Positions 53,723 to 64,000 of a stretch of 64,000 nt of DNA are shown here, in pieces. A model generated the notes under the pieces. It was given only the letters and a program-made list of their open reading frames with translations, did no database searches and was not told the DNA's origin. The position numbers and the translations under genes are program-made. The stretch covers positions 107,140,875 through 107,204,874 of the forward strand of contig CM034546.1 in NCBI GenBank assembly GCA_020055645.1. The letters run 5' to 3'. This DNA is from Tomocerus qinae. Taxonomy: Eukaryota > Arthropoda > Collembola > Entomobryomorpha > Tomoceridae. Numbering within the stretch: the first letter of the stretch is position 1; each line of letters opens with the position of its first letter.

Positions 53723-55580
53723 AGTATTTCAAAGTTTTGTATTGTGAACATAATAGTGGGTGACGAAGGATAAGAAATACCATGAAAATATAGCCTTTTT
53801 GAGGCATGGCTGGCATTAATATTTACGTTAGTTTGCTATTCCATACACATGGTTTACATAGTATATATAAGTGTATGAGAAAGTATAAGGTTAAGGTAGT
53901 TGAGTTATCCTTCGTACCCAAAATAACCCAAATCACATTCAGACTTAAGTGATGCTACTTTCTTTTGTACTGCTGGAATGCGTTTCGGTTAGATGGTCTT
54001 ACATCTGGTAAGCATGCTGGTTTTCTAAAGCTGTGAGAAAGAGAAGGGATAGAATGAAGAAAAACTGGTGACGTAGAGAGAAGTCTGGAGAAAGTCAAGA
54101 GAAATAATGCTAAAGAAGATATAGAATTGCGAGAAGAGGTCAGGACTACTGCAGATAAATAATTATCATACAAGTACATGTATTCGGACAGCTGAGATGT
54201 CCCTTTCTATTCATATACATATAAGAAAGAAAGGCTGCAGGTTAAGTTGAAAGAAGCTAAAAATAATCTTGAAGATGAAAATAGTTCCTAGTGTGCTCAA
54301 AGAAATATCTGGAATAGTCTTTGTGTTTCTTTTTACTTGTCGTCACAAGTCTGCACGTATTATTATTACTTGCAATAGTAAAAGATTATGGCATACGAAA
54401 GACTTTAAACACTATTTGCTTGTCAGATCAAAGAGTAACTTCAAGAGTTCACCAGCTCCAATCTTTAAGCAGATGAATATTAGTATGGTAGGATTTTATA
54501 CATTGTAGTATAATTTATCTCCACATACCTAAACCTACTACAAAATCATACTAAATCAACTGAAAAGGTTACTAAACAAAATAATATGAACCTTTTAAAT
54601 TTGAATGTTCAATTTTGATCTTCACCCAAATTAATTCCAACATTTTCAACTGATTTTGATTTATACTTTCTCAAGATGTGGCTTTAGTAAACATAAAACA
54701 TTTGGAGATACACGAACTATCCGCTAGTTTTGGTTCATTTTATCTCAAGTGCTCCTCTACCCAAAATAGATAGTCAGATAGCACATTTCCCCACAAAGTT
54801 TGAATCAAAAGGATGGTCCGTGAACGTGACTATCTCGTCTACACCGTCACACTCTTTTATCAATTAATTATCTCGAATGAATAATATTATATTAATAGAA
54901 ATCTTTCCTTTTAACTTAACTAGTTGCCTAGATGTTAGTGCGCAGTGCAGTGATACAAACTGTTAAACCTATGGTATTACTCTGAATTAAATACGGAGGA
55001 GTTAGTCATTCATTTCTTGCTTGCTATTGCCGTTATCCTTATGTTAACCGTACTATCTGCAAATAAATGGTTTGAAAAAACTATAGAGTGCTAAATATTT
55101 TTGGTCACTGGTATTTTATCAAATTACAAATGTTCAAAATTATAATTCATTCATGGTTATGGTTGAAAACACGAATTCTGATTGAAAATAGATTGTATAA
55201 GCATAAGCTACTAACCAGTGACTGTGATCCATTTTCCTTGGTGGCAATTTGTTTATTTCTTTTTTGACAAGTCTTTCTAGCAAGAAAAGGGAGCAATAAA
55301 TTGAGCATAGCTTGTTTCTGTATGTTGAAGGGTATGTTATTAGCTTCCTTCTTAGGTGTTTTGAGTTTTGAATACGTGTACATATTTCTAGTTCTAGACA
55401 TGACAAGGACAGACACGACAGACTTTTGTATCTGGCCATTAACCCATTTCAAATATTATTATTCTTAATCCAGTTCCTGAAAAGTGATGGAATCATCAAT
55501 AAAGCTATAAGAAATATGAAAGTAGACGAGAGAATGGGGTAATGAGAGATTGATGTGTACAGGAAAGGAAAGCATTCGAT

Positions 55581-55594
55581 CACACACACACACA
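55581..55594 (+). repeat. (CA)7 dinucleotide run
   Basis: A simple CA microsatellite of seven units in intronic or flanking sequence. Confidence 0.85.
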
Positions 55595-56359
55595 ACTACT
55601 AACTACACAGATATAGAGGGGTGGGGGAAATTGGTAAAGAAAATACGTAGTTTTATGATGTACTATATATTAACGAATAAATTGCTGGTATTTACATAGC
55701 GTACAATGGAAAGTACAAAGGTATATAGAATGTATGTCGGAATGCACATTAAAAGGAAATGTACCTGGTGAAATACATCTCTGCCTCATCAGAACAGTTG
55801 TCGTTTGCGATTATGGTTAGCACAACTTATATTCTGCATTATTTTGTTGAGCGACTAATCTGGTAGTGTGCGTACTAACTGCAGTATACTTAATACTACT
55901 AGTAAAATGTTCTGTTTCTGTCATTATTGAATAGCTATATGGTGTACAAGATTTGTTATAGTGTAGTCGTGTACCATCATTGAGTGCTATATATAATACC
56001 ATACATAAATCCTACCTACATCATGTCGTATTATTATTTTTGAAGGATGATGGATGTTTTATGATAAGGCTTTCCATTTCCCAGCCAGTCCACATAAAGA
56101 ACACATGCACGAGTCAAAGTCAAAGAGTGATTTCTTCTAGCGTTTGAATTCACACAATAAAGTACCTATACATTATGTGAAATACCTCTTCCTCGCATCA
56201 CATCAATATACAGTCAAGGAACGATAACTTTGGTACACAGACTACTGCATGCACTATTTATTATCGTGAATATAATATGTAATATCACCATCCAATCTCT
56301 CTCCATTTATATATAGTTCGTGGTGCCCTATGTACCGACTGACGCTGTTTATGTTACAG

Positions 56360-56422
56360 CATGTACATAGTTCATTGCATATGAATAGTCCATTCTACGT
56401 CTGCCTACACGAGTTAAATCAG
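56360..56422 (+). CDS. Weak candidate downstream exon (phase 0 to 0)
   Basis: This segment is 63 nt between an acceptor-like TGTTTATGTTACAG and a CAG/GTATGG donor-like site at 56423. It is open for 21 codons, beginning HVHSSLHMNSPF. The phase fits continuation from the exon at 46993-47069, which ends in phase 0. There is no domain evidence, and chance is a serious alternative. Confidence 0.13.
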
Positions 56423-58298
56423 GTATGGAATAAGAGTTCTGCTCATTTGATTTCATTCCTTTGGTTTGCTCGACTCTACTTTCACCTTTTCACTTACAAA
56501 AGACCGAGAAAATACCTCCCATCCCTACCCTATATTTTCTCTCCTGCTTTAACATGATAAACGAAGGAGTAAAACTAGTCATAAAAACTCGGAATCTGAG
56601 TGCCTTATCTATGCTTTTCACATGGCAATATTGGCGTTGTGCAACCATTCATCTACAGCATGTATGCAATACCTAAACATGAGCTTGCATCTAAATACAC
56701 GAGGAGCAGAAATCTAGTTCACTATTTCACTTTCACCGCACTAAGTCACGTTAGACTTAAGTATCTAGAAAATCCAGGGAAAAGAGCAAAACGCCATCAC
56801 CAGAAGATAAAGGTCTTGCTTCTGACTCAAAACATGAACACACGTGGAATGTACACCTTAGGCTAGACATTGCTATGTTTGCTAGAGAATACGGTAGTGA
56901 CTATTGAGTATTGACATTTTATTGCAATAGTCTACCTGCATTGCTAATGTTAACAACGAATGACAGGTAGCTGAGTATAACAATAAATTCCATTCATTCA
57001 CAGAATCACGGTACTGAAAAGGGGAGGGTGTAGTATTAAATATTTTATTTGCATCTTTTTATTCTATTTTAATGCGTATGAACTTTATAACTCTCAGAAC
57101 AAACTATCCTTTGATAGCCAAAGGGATACAACAAACTTTGGAATATGCAATGTATTAAATCCTCCAGTAGGCTGCCAATTGCAAATCATTGTGGTACTTA
57201 ATCGTTTTCTTCAATCATCAGTGTAGTATTGCGTATAGTGTTACAAAATTTGAACTACCCTCTATTCAGTACCCTGGTATAATATTCTTAACCAAAATGA
57301 CCAATGGCCATTGATAAATTTCAGAATTCGTATTATAACTTTTAATTTTCCAACATAAATTCCTTTGATTAAATTTTTCCAGAATAAAAATATTTCCATG
57401 TCAATGTGTGTAGAGATTTTAAGTTGTACTATTCATATGTATCATTTGTCATCGTGATAACTATAGAAAATGGTCCAGAGTCCAGAACGAAGATGTAGTC
57501 ATTATGTATACATAATTTTGTAGGCTTAGGAGGAAAAGGGTGGATCAAGTCTCATTTCTTCGTAGGTAAAAGAAGAAAAGGAAGTCAAGGGTAGTAAGGC
57601 TAAATATAGCTGAGATCAGAGAAGGTTTGATCTGCAGTGGGTGACAATAGAATATTATTATTGTAAATGAGAGTAGATCACGTCCGTATATTAGGATGTA
57701 TAATAAATGACATGTTGTTGAGAACAAAAGGGCAGAAGTAGAAAGTTGAAAAAGAAAACTGAGAGTAGAAAGGAATATAATATCGTAAATGAGAGTTGTA
57801 AAAAGTGAAAGAGCGCAACTGCGCCCAAAGAGAAGAGAGGGAATAAGTGGGAAGTTTGGGGTATACTTTGTATGTGGAGCTATCTGAAGGTCTATCTGTT
57901 AAAGTGTCTGTCTATTCCACTTGAAGCTACGTTTGTCTTTGGCTGTGAAAGTATGCGGCTCTGTGTATCCATGTCTTCGACTATGACCATCGAGCATGTA
58001 AGTATGTATTGTGTGTAGACGGTGGAGAGAAAGTTCTAGGAGTGAGCTGCATACATTGTATTTGCTACTTAGTGTATCCCCGTACATAGATAACTACAGA
58101 GTGGCCCAGCACACATTCCACGAACTTCCGAGCACACACTGAAGTTGTTGGGGATGGAAGTAGCAGCGGCACGAGAACATTATAGAGAGAGGCAACTGAG
58201 TTTGTAGTACTAACGTAGTGGTGGAAAGCAGAGTTGAGTTTTGCTTAGCTTGAGGTTTTTCCACGTTAGTCCATCCGTGTCCTTATTCCCGGCTAGCC

Positions 58299-58322
58299 GA
58301 AAAGTATTAGCTGATACTTTTC
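58299..58322. repeat. Perfect 9-bp stem hairpin
   Basis: GAAAAGTAT (58299-58307) and ATACTTTTC (58314-58322) are exact inverted repeats around a 6-base loop TAGCTG. It could be a small structural element or chance. Confidence 0.7.
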
Positions 58323-58823
58323 AGTCGCGTTTCTCCTTTTTCTTCACTTCATTTTGTCTTCTGGCATTCTCTTGAGTTTGTTTCAATCTTTGCTACAGTT
58401 AGTGTGGAGTGGTATGTGGATTCAAGTTTGAATTCATCCCATTGCCCTCCCGATATTTTTCTCGCTTACTTATGTGAATTGATCTAAATCAAACTAAACT
58501 GAATTACTGAGAGTTCGATTGGACATTCTTTTTCTCCTTCTGCCAAAACTATCTATACGTTTTAAAACATCATATTAGTATATGAGTGGTTCCGTGGAAT
58601 TTCCTTTGGTGAAAGCGAATCCAGGGGATTCTTTACTTATGTCTATTCTGTGGGACTTGTATTAGTTGTAAACTGAAAGTCTCTCCTACAATGGAACATG
58701 ACAGTTATGCAGAGTGAAAGTTTCTTGTCCATTTCCCTTTGATTCCGTCAACAAATATTTAGAGACAACAACAGAGATGGAAAACATATGAAAAATCTTC
58801 GGAGGAGAAAGAAAACTTTTCAG

Positions 58824-59051
58824 ATGAGAACTGTGGTTACTCTGTGTCACTGTAACTCTAGTGCTCCGGTGAAAGTTGAGGAGGACAGAAGGGAAAGAGA
58901 CAAGGAAGTGAAAGGAGTGAACTTTCTCACAGAAAACTTTTATCTTTATCTACAGACACTCTGTCATCTCAACTGCGTTGAAATACTCCGTAAGCATGAG
59001 ATTTTCTATTTTAACTTCCATTACGCGATGCAAATCCGTCTTATCTCTTAA
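58824..59051 (+). CDS. Weak candidate terminal exon
   Basis: After an AACTTTTCAG acceptor-like site ending at 58823, phase 0 is open for 75 codons to a TAA at 59049-59051. It includes a charged stretch VKVEEDRRERDKEVKG. The phase suits direct joining to the exon ending at 47069. An internal CTACAG at 58950-58955 and a GTAAGC at 58990 also delimit a 34-nt segment (phase 0 to 1), an alternative use of the same frame. The pyrimidine tract is weak and no AATAAA lies close downstream, so this remains speculative. Confidence 0.15.
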   Translation: MRTVVTLCHCNSSAPVKVEEDRRERDKEVKGVNFLTENFYLYLQTLCHLNCVEILRKHEIFYFNFHYAMQIRLIS

Positions 59052-62000
59052 GTAGATCCTCAGTTCCCAACCAGTGGAACTTATTCTGTCTTTTGTCTAT
59101 TCCCAAATTAATTTCTACAGCCCAAGTGTCTTCTCTATTAATAAGCACATCGCTCTGCATGTACTCATGACACTTACAATCTGTCTCCTACATCCACCTA
59201 CGTAAATATGCACTCATCTACATCCAAATATGGAAAATACATGCATGTTGACTCATTCTTTGAAAAGTACCAAATTACTTGACACAAATTAAACTATCAC
59301 ACAACTAATTGTGCACTTATCCTCGTTGGTTTTAACTTAATACAATAGTCTTATAAATACATATGAAATTAAGCTCCTTCATCCAATTCACATGCTAAAA
59401 CAACCCGTGTTAATGTTAATTGCAAGTGCAAAACTTTTAGCTGAATACACCATTTGTGTTAATTATATGCAATGGTATAGTGAACATTTGATAAGTTCGT
59501 GTCTTGTGCATGTGGGGTTAGTTATTTATTACCACGACTGCTCCCGCAGCCTGTAATTAAACCATCTTAACACGCTATACTTAAAGCACTTACACACCTA
59601 AATTAATAACAGTACTGACAGAAAGTGAGATTATAAAGGAGATACACATTTTCCTTACTAACAATCCATTACTAACTACACCCAGTGTATATCTAACACT
59701 AATGAAAAGGAAAATTTAAAACAATAAGCTGTATAAAGACCTAATTTCACATGAATGGGCTATAGTTATATTATTATCACTTCATAAATAGACACTGTGC
59801 GTGCCCAAGCTCAAATTTTGTCATGTAAATGTAAGTACTAGTATGTAGTGGGAGTTTGTTCGTTGCATTGCATTCGTAATGGAGATGACTGGGGAAAAGA
59901 ACTAGAGAGGCTAATAATACACAAGACAGAAATAGAGAATGATATGTACAGTCCAATTTTCATTCATTCTAACTACAGTGAAATGCTTGTGGGGTCACAT
60001 TGTGGGTTTTAATCCATTATCGTTTCTCTGTAGCACATGAGTGAAGTATATCATCGTCAGATCCGATTATCTTCAGTTGAAAGGGAGTGTATAAATAAAT
60101 GTGTTTGTCTTGTTTATGTGTCTGTCAATGCTCAGTTCAACTATGACTGTTGTGAGTGAACTAAATCAGCATACATTCAAATGACAGACTTTCATTCACT
60201 GTCACTAATAAAATGTATTAACTAATAGCTACCCACTACCCACCACACTTTACTCTCCATTATGCAACACCTCTGCATAACTTCTCATCATTATTTCATA
60301 CTTGATAATACCAGATTTTGCACACCTCGCAATTTGCACACCTTGGACATGCATACAGAGCATGGAAAGTTCTGAAAGTTGTGGCGAGGAAACCGCAACA
60401 GCAACTGCTCCATTGTTTTGTTGTGCACAGACCAGAATTTGTTTTCTTCATCGTGGATTTGTAAAATCTCTTTCATGACACATCTCCTCCAAACTAAATA
60501 CATTGTCAACATTACTAGAGACAGATCATGTCAGATATAAAGCATTGATATGGTATCTTCATCCCTATATACACCAAGCTACAAATGTTTGCAAAGAGAT
60601 AGTAGACTTGCAATTACTTACTCTGTGGCTTTTTGGGAGAACGTCATTAACTCGTGTAAATGTTATAGTAGATGATGGGTGGATTTGTTTTATCTCCCTG
60701 TCTATCTTCAAGAAAACAATGTAGCGGCAAACTTGCTATCTACATACATGTGTGCTTTGTCAATAGAGGACAAGACAGAATAACACAAACACGTCATCAA
60801 TAAGCTTCTTTGGCAGCTTAGGCGTAACTTTTGTAAATACTATATTACTCCACTACTGTGCAAACATCCAATTCAACTTTCCAAACCTAAACTCTTTATC
60901 AACCGAAAGTTCTACTCAATTACTAAGATCCTACCATAAACTACAGCGTACAGCGTTTTATTGCACTTACTATGTATTAGGTAAAGAAATTATTGTATTC
61001 ACTCATTAAATAGTGCTAAATAGTATTAAGTACTTTAAGCAAAGCTTGTATATAACTAAACTCATTTAATTTAAGTAAAATTATTTGTATCAATTTTTAG
61101 CTAATTTTCAGTTGTACTAACCCACTAATGCTAATTGTTGAGTGTATTCTATTGTCATCAGTGATACACGTGGGAGCTTAGCCAGCTGTTCGCATAGAAT
61201 GTTATTGCGACAAAGAACATAGATTAGTGTTTGTGTGGATGTGTGGGAGGAAAATCAGTTGTATTCATCATAAATTAAGTAACTGGGCAATAAAAGCTCT
61301 CTGGATTGAGGGATGAGAAGATAGCGAGGGGAAAGGTGATCAATAAGTCGATTGCTTCATAAGGGAAGGACTGATTGCTTCGCTTTATTGCCCTAGTTGA
61401 CTAAGTCAAAATGTTTAATGCAGTGTATTACATGCAATATTACTATGTACAATAAAGGCAATTATGGTTAGGAATTTGTGTAGAGTGTACATATACAATC
61501 TAAACTAGAAATAACTACAAGATTTGAATATTACATAGTTTTACATAGTAGCTTACATACCTTTATTATTTGTTTGTTATTAATTGGGTTTGGTTATTTA
61601 TCTGATATTATGGAAGAAGGTGACCTCGTGTGACTTTTGGGTATTTGCCCGTCTCAACAACTGTCATGCTACTTTATCTATGTGTAGCTGTGTGATGTGG
61701 TCGTATTCCTTCGTGTATTTACACACAGGGCGGGTGCTACAACTATTTATGAAACTGAACGGTAATAAATTGTATATATCTATGTAATGTCGGTAATAAA
61801 TTTGTTGGTGCCTACTGGCCCGTGAATGATCATGATTATTGATTGTGGCTGCACGGCCTTTTACTATTCCCTGTTTGTTTGGCTGCAAAGTACAATACAC
61901 CCAACCAATTTGTCTAATTCAAAGTGCTCAAGACAATACAGACAAGAATGCATTTTGAGTGTGTGCAATAAGACTTGCTTGAGATGGCTGCACTGCTCCT

Positions 62001-64000
62001 GTGAAAAGAAAGCTTTACTTATCCTTAGATTACTAACAAATGGCTATGCAAGAATGTGTCTACCATTTATTTAAATTGTATGTTACTCACTGGCAATCGA
62101 CTGCTCTGACTCTACCTACTCACAATCACAAATAGTCCCGTTGCATCTTTCAGTAAGCTCAACTGGCGGGCTACAAAGAACATTTCTTGAACTGGGTCTC
62201 CTTGCTCATCTATAAGGCAAGTAAAGTACTCTGTCTATTGCTACTTTGATTTGATAGTTACACTTTAGACTAGCTTTACACTATAACCAAACAATCTAAG
62301 TAGTATGCACCATAATGGACTTACTACATATTTTACACTTCAATTTTAACCTTACTTTCCTTCCGTGGCTCTACTATACAAATTTAATAACGCAATAGCC
62401 ACATAGGTGTACCACACTGGATAAACTGCTCCAAATAGTCTCTATAAAATACCAATTACCTTTAGTTAGACTTACATACATTTCTTTTCCATACATATCT
62501 TTCTTGGAGTATCTTGTGGGCTTCCAACAACTCACCTCATGTCTACTTGTGCTATTAACCCCATAAGTAGAAGTATAAATAGCTCGTTTCCTCGATTTCT
62601 AATCTTAGGACTTGTCAAAAGCGATGTAGTAAAATAAACATGATAAGCTACTGCTATTTTTCTTTCGCACGGCAAAATTAATGGCAGCCCTCATTTGTTA
62701 CTCGCAAGGAAAGGTATGGACAGGAAAGAGAAAATTCATGGTTATTGCTATTGCTACTGCCCCGTCTATATAACTATTATACTACTCTGTATAAAATCAA
62801 TCTTTATAGATGTACTCAATAGAGCTCTTTACCTAATAAAATCATACACATATTGTAGCATTTTCTCTAGGTTCTTATTGTTATTTTTTCCCTTTTTACG
62901 AAACGCATTCATTTCACTTTTTCCTTGGTTCGTATGTCATTAGGTTTTGCGATCAATTAATTTCTTGAGTTCATTAATCAATTGCTGAGATAGCTTGATT
63001 CATTGTCTGCTACTCTTGCACTCTGCGTCGAGACGAGTCTAACGCTCGAGTTCCGTCTTAACTTTTTCTACTTCACTACGTCTCATTACACAGAGCTATT
63101 ATGCTCTGTACTAAAATTTATTAAATTCTACGTCTGATCTTATCCACACACAAACTGCACACAGTCACATAAAACGTAAATTGTATTATTCTATTATCTC
63201 CCTTCCATACTGATAGTAGAGAGGCAGGAAGCATTTGATTCCTTTCTGGCCTGGACAGGATGCTCACTAAGGTGTAAAACGCCCTTTCTCTACTTCTTAT
63301 GGGAAAACACGGAAAGTATGGAGCGAGCGTGATTAGGACACATAAAACATTTCATAAATGCAAGAGTGGATTTCTGCAGACTGCTGGATACAAACCCATG
63401 CTTCATTGAACATATTTAGGTTGATTGGGTAGACTTCTATACAGTGGCCAAAATGGCAAATTAAATAAGTACTACTTCTATTGTAATTATATAAAAATAA
63501 CCACAGAGGTGAATTCAGTTCATTACTCATTAGAAAAATCTACTTGCCTTCAGCAATTAAATTTGTATTGAGTATCTGAACGTGTAGTTACGTGTTCTAC
63601 AATAATTTTAACAGTTGAGACTTGCTTTGCAGTAGATCTACATAGTTCCATGTATATGGTATGTCAAATGAAACCCTTCGAATATGTACAATCTATTCCT
63701 CTTATAAGGGGTACTATAAAATAATTTCGAATAAATAAAAATCAAGGACATTTTAATTTTCAAATAAAAATTTTTCGTTCAGTTGTTCATTTGGGCTCTA
63801 TTAAGTTAAACATTTGCTAAATGCAAATTCCTTTGGTAAGTAAAAGTCCTAAATAATTCTACATGTGTTAATAAATAATAGAAAACTGTCTAATGTTTAT
63901 GCTTCTTGGGTATTGCCATGTTCTCGCACGTACATATAAAATTTATTATGTACATAAGAACAATAAATACAGTTGTATTTACTACTGGAACATTTAGAGC

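Larger units (their letters stand above)
47070..64000 (+). other. Downstream intron(s) or 3' part, mostly without identifiable exons
   Basis: This is long AT-rich sequence after the donor at 47070. The elements recognised in it are the TAC-rich repeat (48423-48472), the nested and tandem inverted-repeat elements (51712-53722), a CA run (55581-55594) and a small hairpin (58299-58322). Two weak phase-0 exon candidates are listed at 56360-56422 and 58824-59051. I cannot tell whether the gene ends here or continues beyond the window. Confidence 0.4.

Overview
The window looks like animal nuclear DNA. It is AT-rich (about two-thirds AT by eye), has almost no long open reading frames, and contains a few short islands that read like exons with consensus splice sites. 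The organism cannot be named from this. A non-vertebrate metazoan with long introns fits, and a flatworm is one weakly held possibility. I see no bacterial-type genes, operons, CRISPR arrays, rRNA or confident tRNA.

The main content is the 5' part of one plus-strand gene of unknown identity. Its best-supported exons are 5965-6036 (first coding exon), 31894-32008, 41754-41909 and 46993-47069. They are separated by introns of about 25.9, 9.7 and 5.1 kb. Exon phases agree throughout (0/0, 0/1, 1/1, 1/0), giving 140 uninterrupted codons that continue past the window or into weak candidate exons after 47070. A separate ATG exon at 38206-38359 ends in phase 1 and so can also join the 41754 exon, giving 129 codons with a different N-terminus. 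Shorter ATG-to-donor segments at 37756-37795 (phase 1) and 11228-11263 (phase 0) are frame-compatible too. The picture is a gene with several alternative promoters and N-termini feeding a shared basic, His/Gln/Pro-rich region. I do not recognise the protein family.

The rest is intronic or flanking DNA. Its clearest structures are mobile-element remnants. A 919-bp foldback element at 39490-40408 has near-identical arms of about 414 bp and a 9-bp target duplication. A nested pair lies at 51712-53161: a roughly 1.24-kb inverted-repeat element, flanked by a 6-bp direct repeat, inserted into the right end of a small hairpin element. It is followed almost at once by a tandem pair of 276-bp hairpin units (53163-53722) carrying four TGACGTCA palindromes. 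Smaller tandem repeats lie at 33892-33990, 36033-36300 and 48423-48472. A short CCTAA-type telomere-like tract (52484-52512) lies inside the larger inserted element.

No clearly new multi-gene system is visible. The points most worth checking are the alternative-promoter arrangement with a possible dual-frame exon, and the layered inverted-repeat elements.
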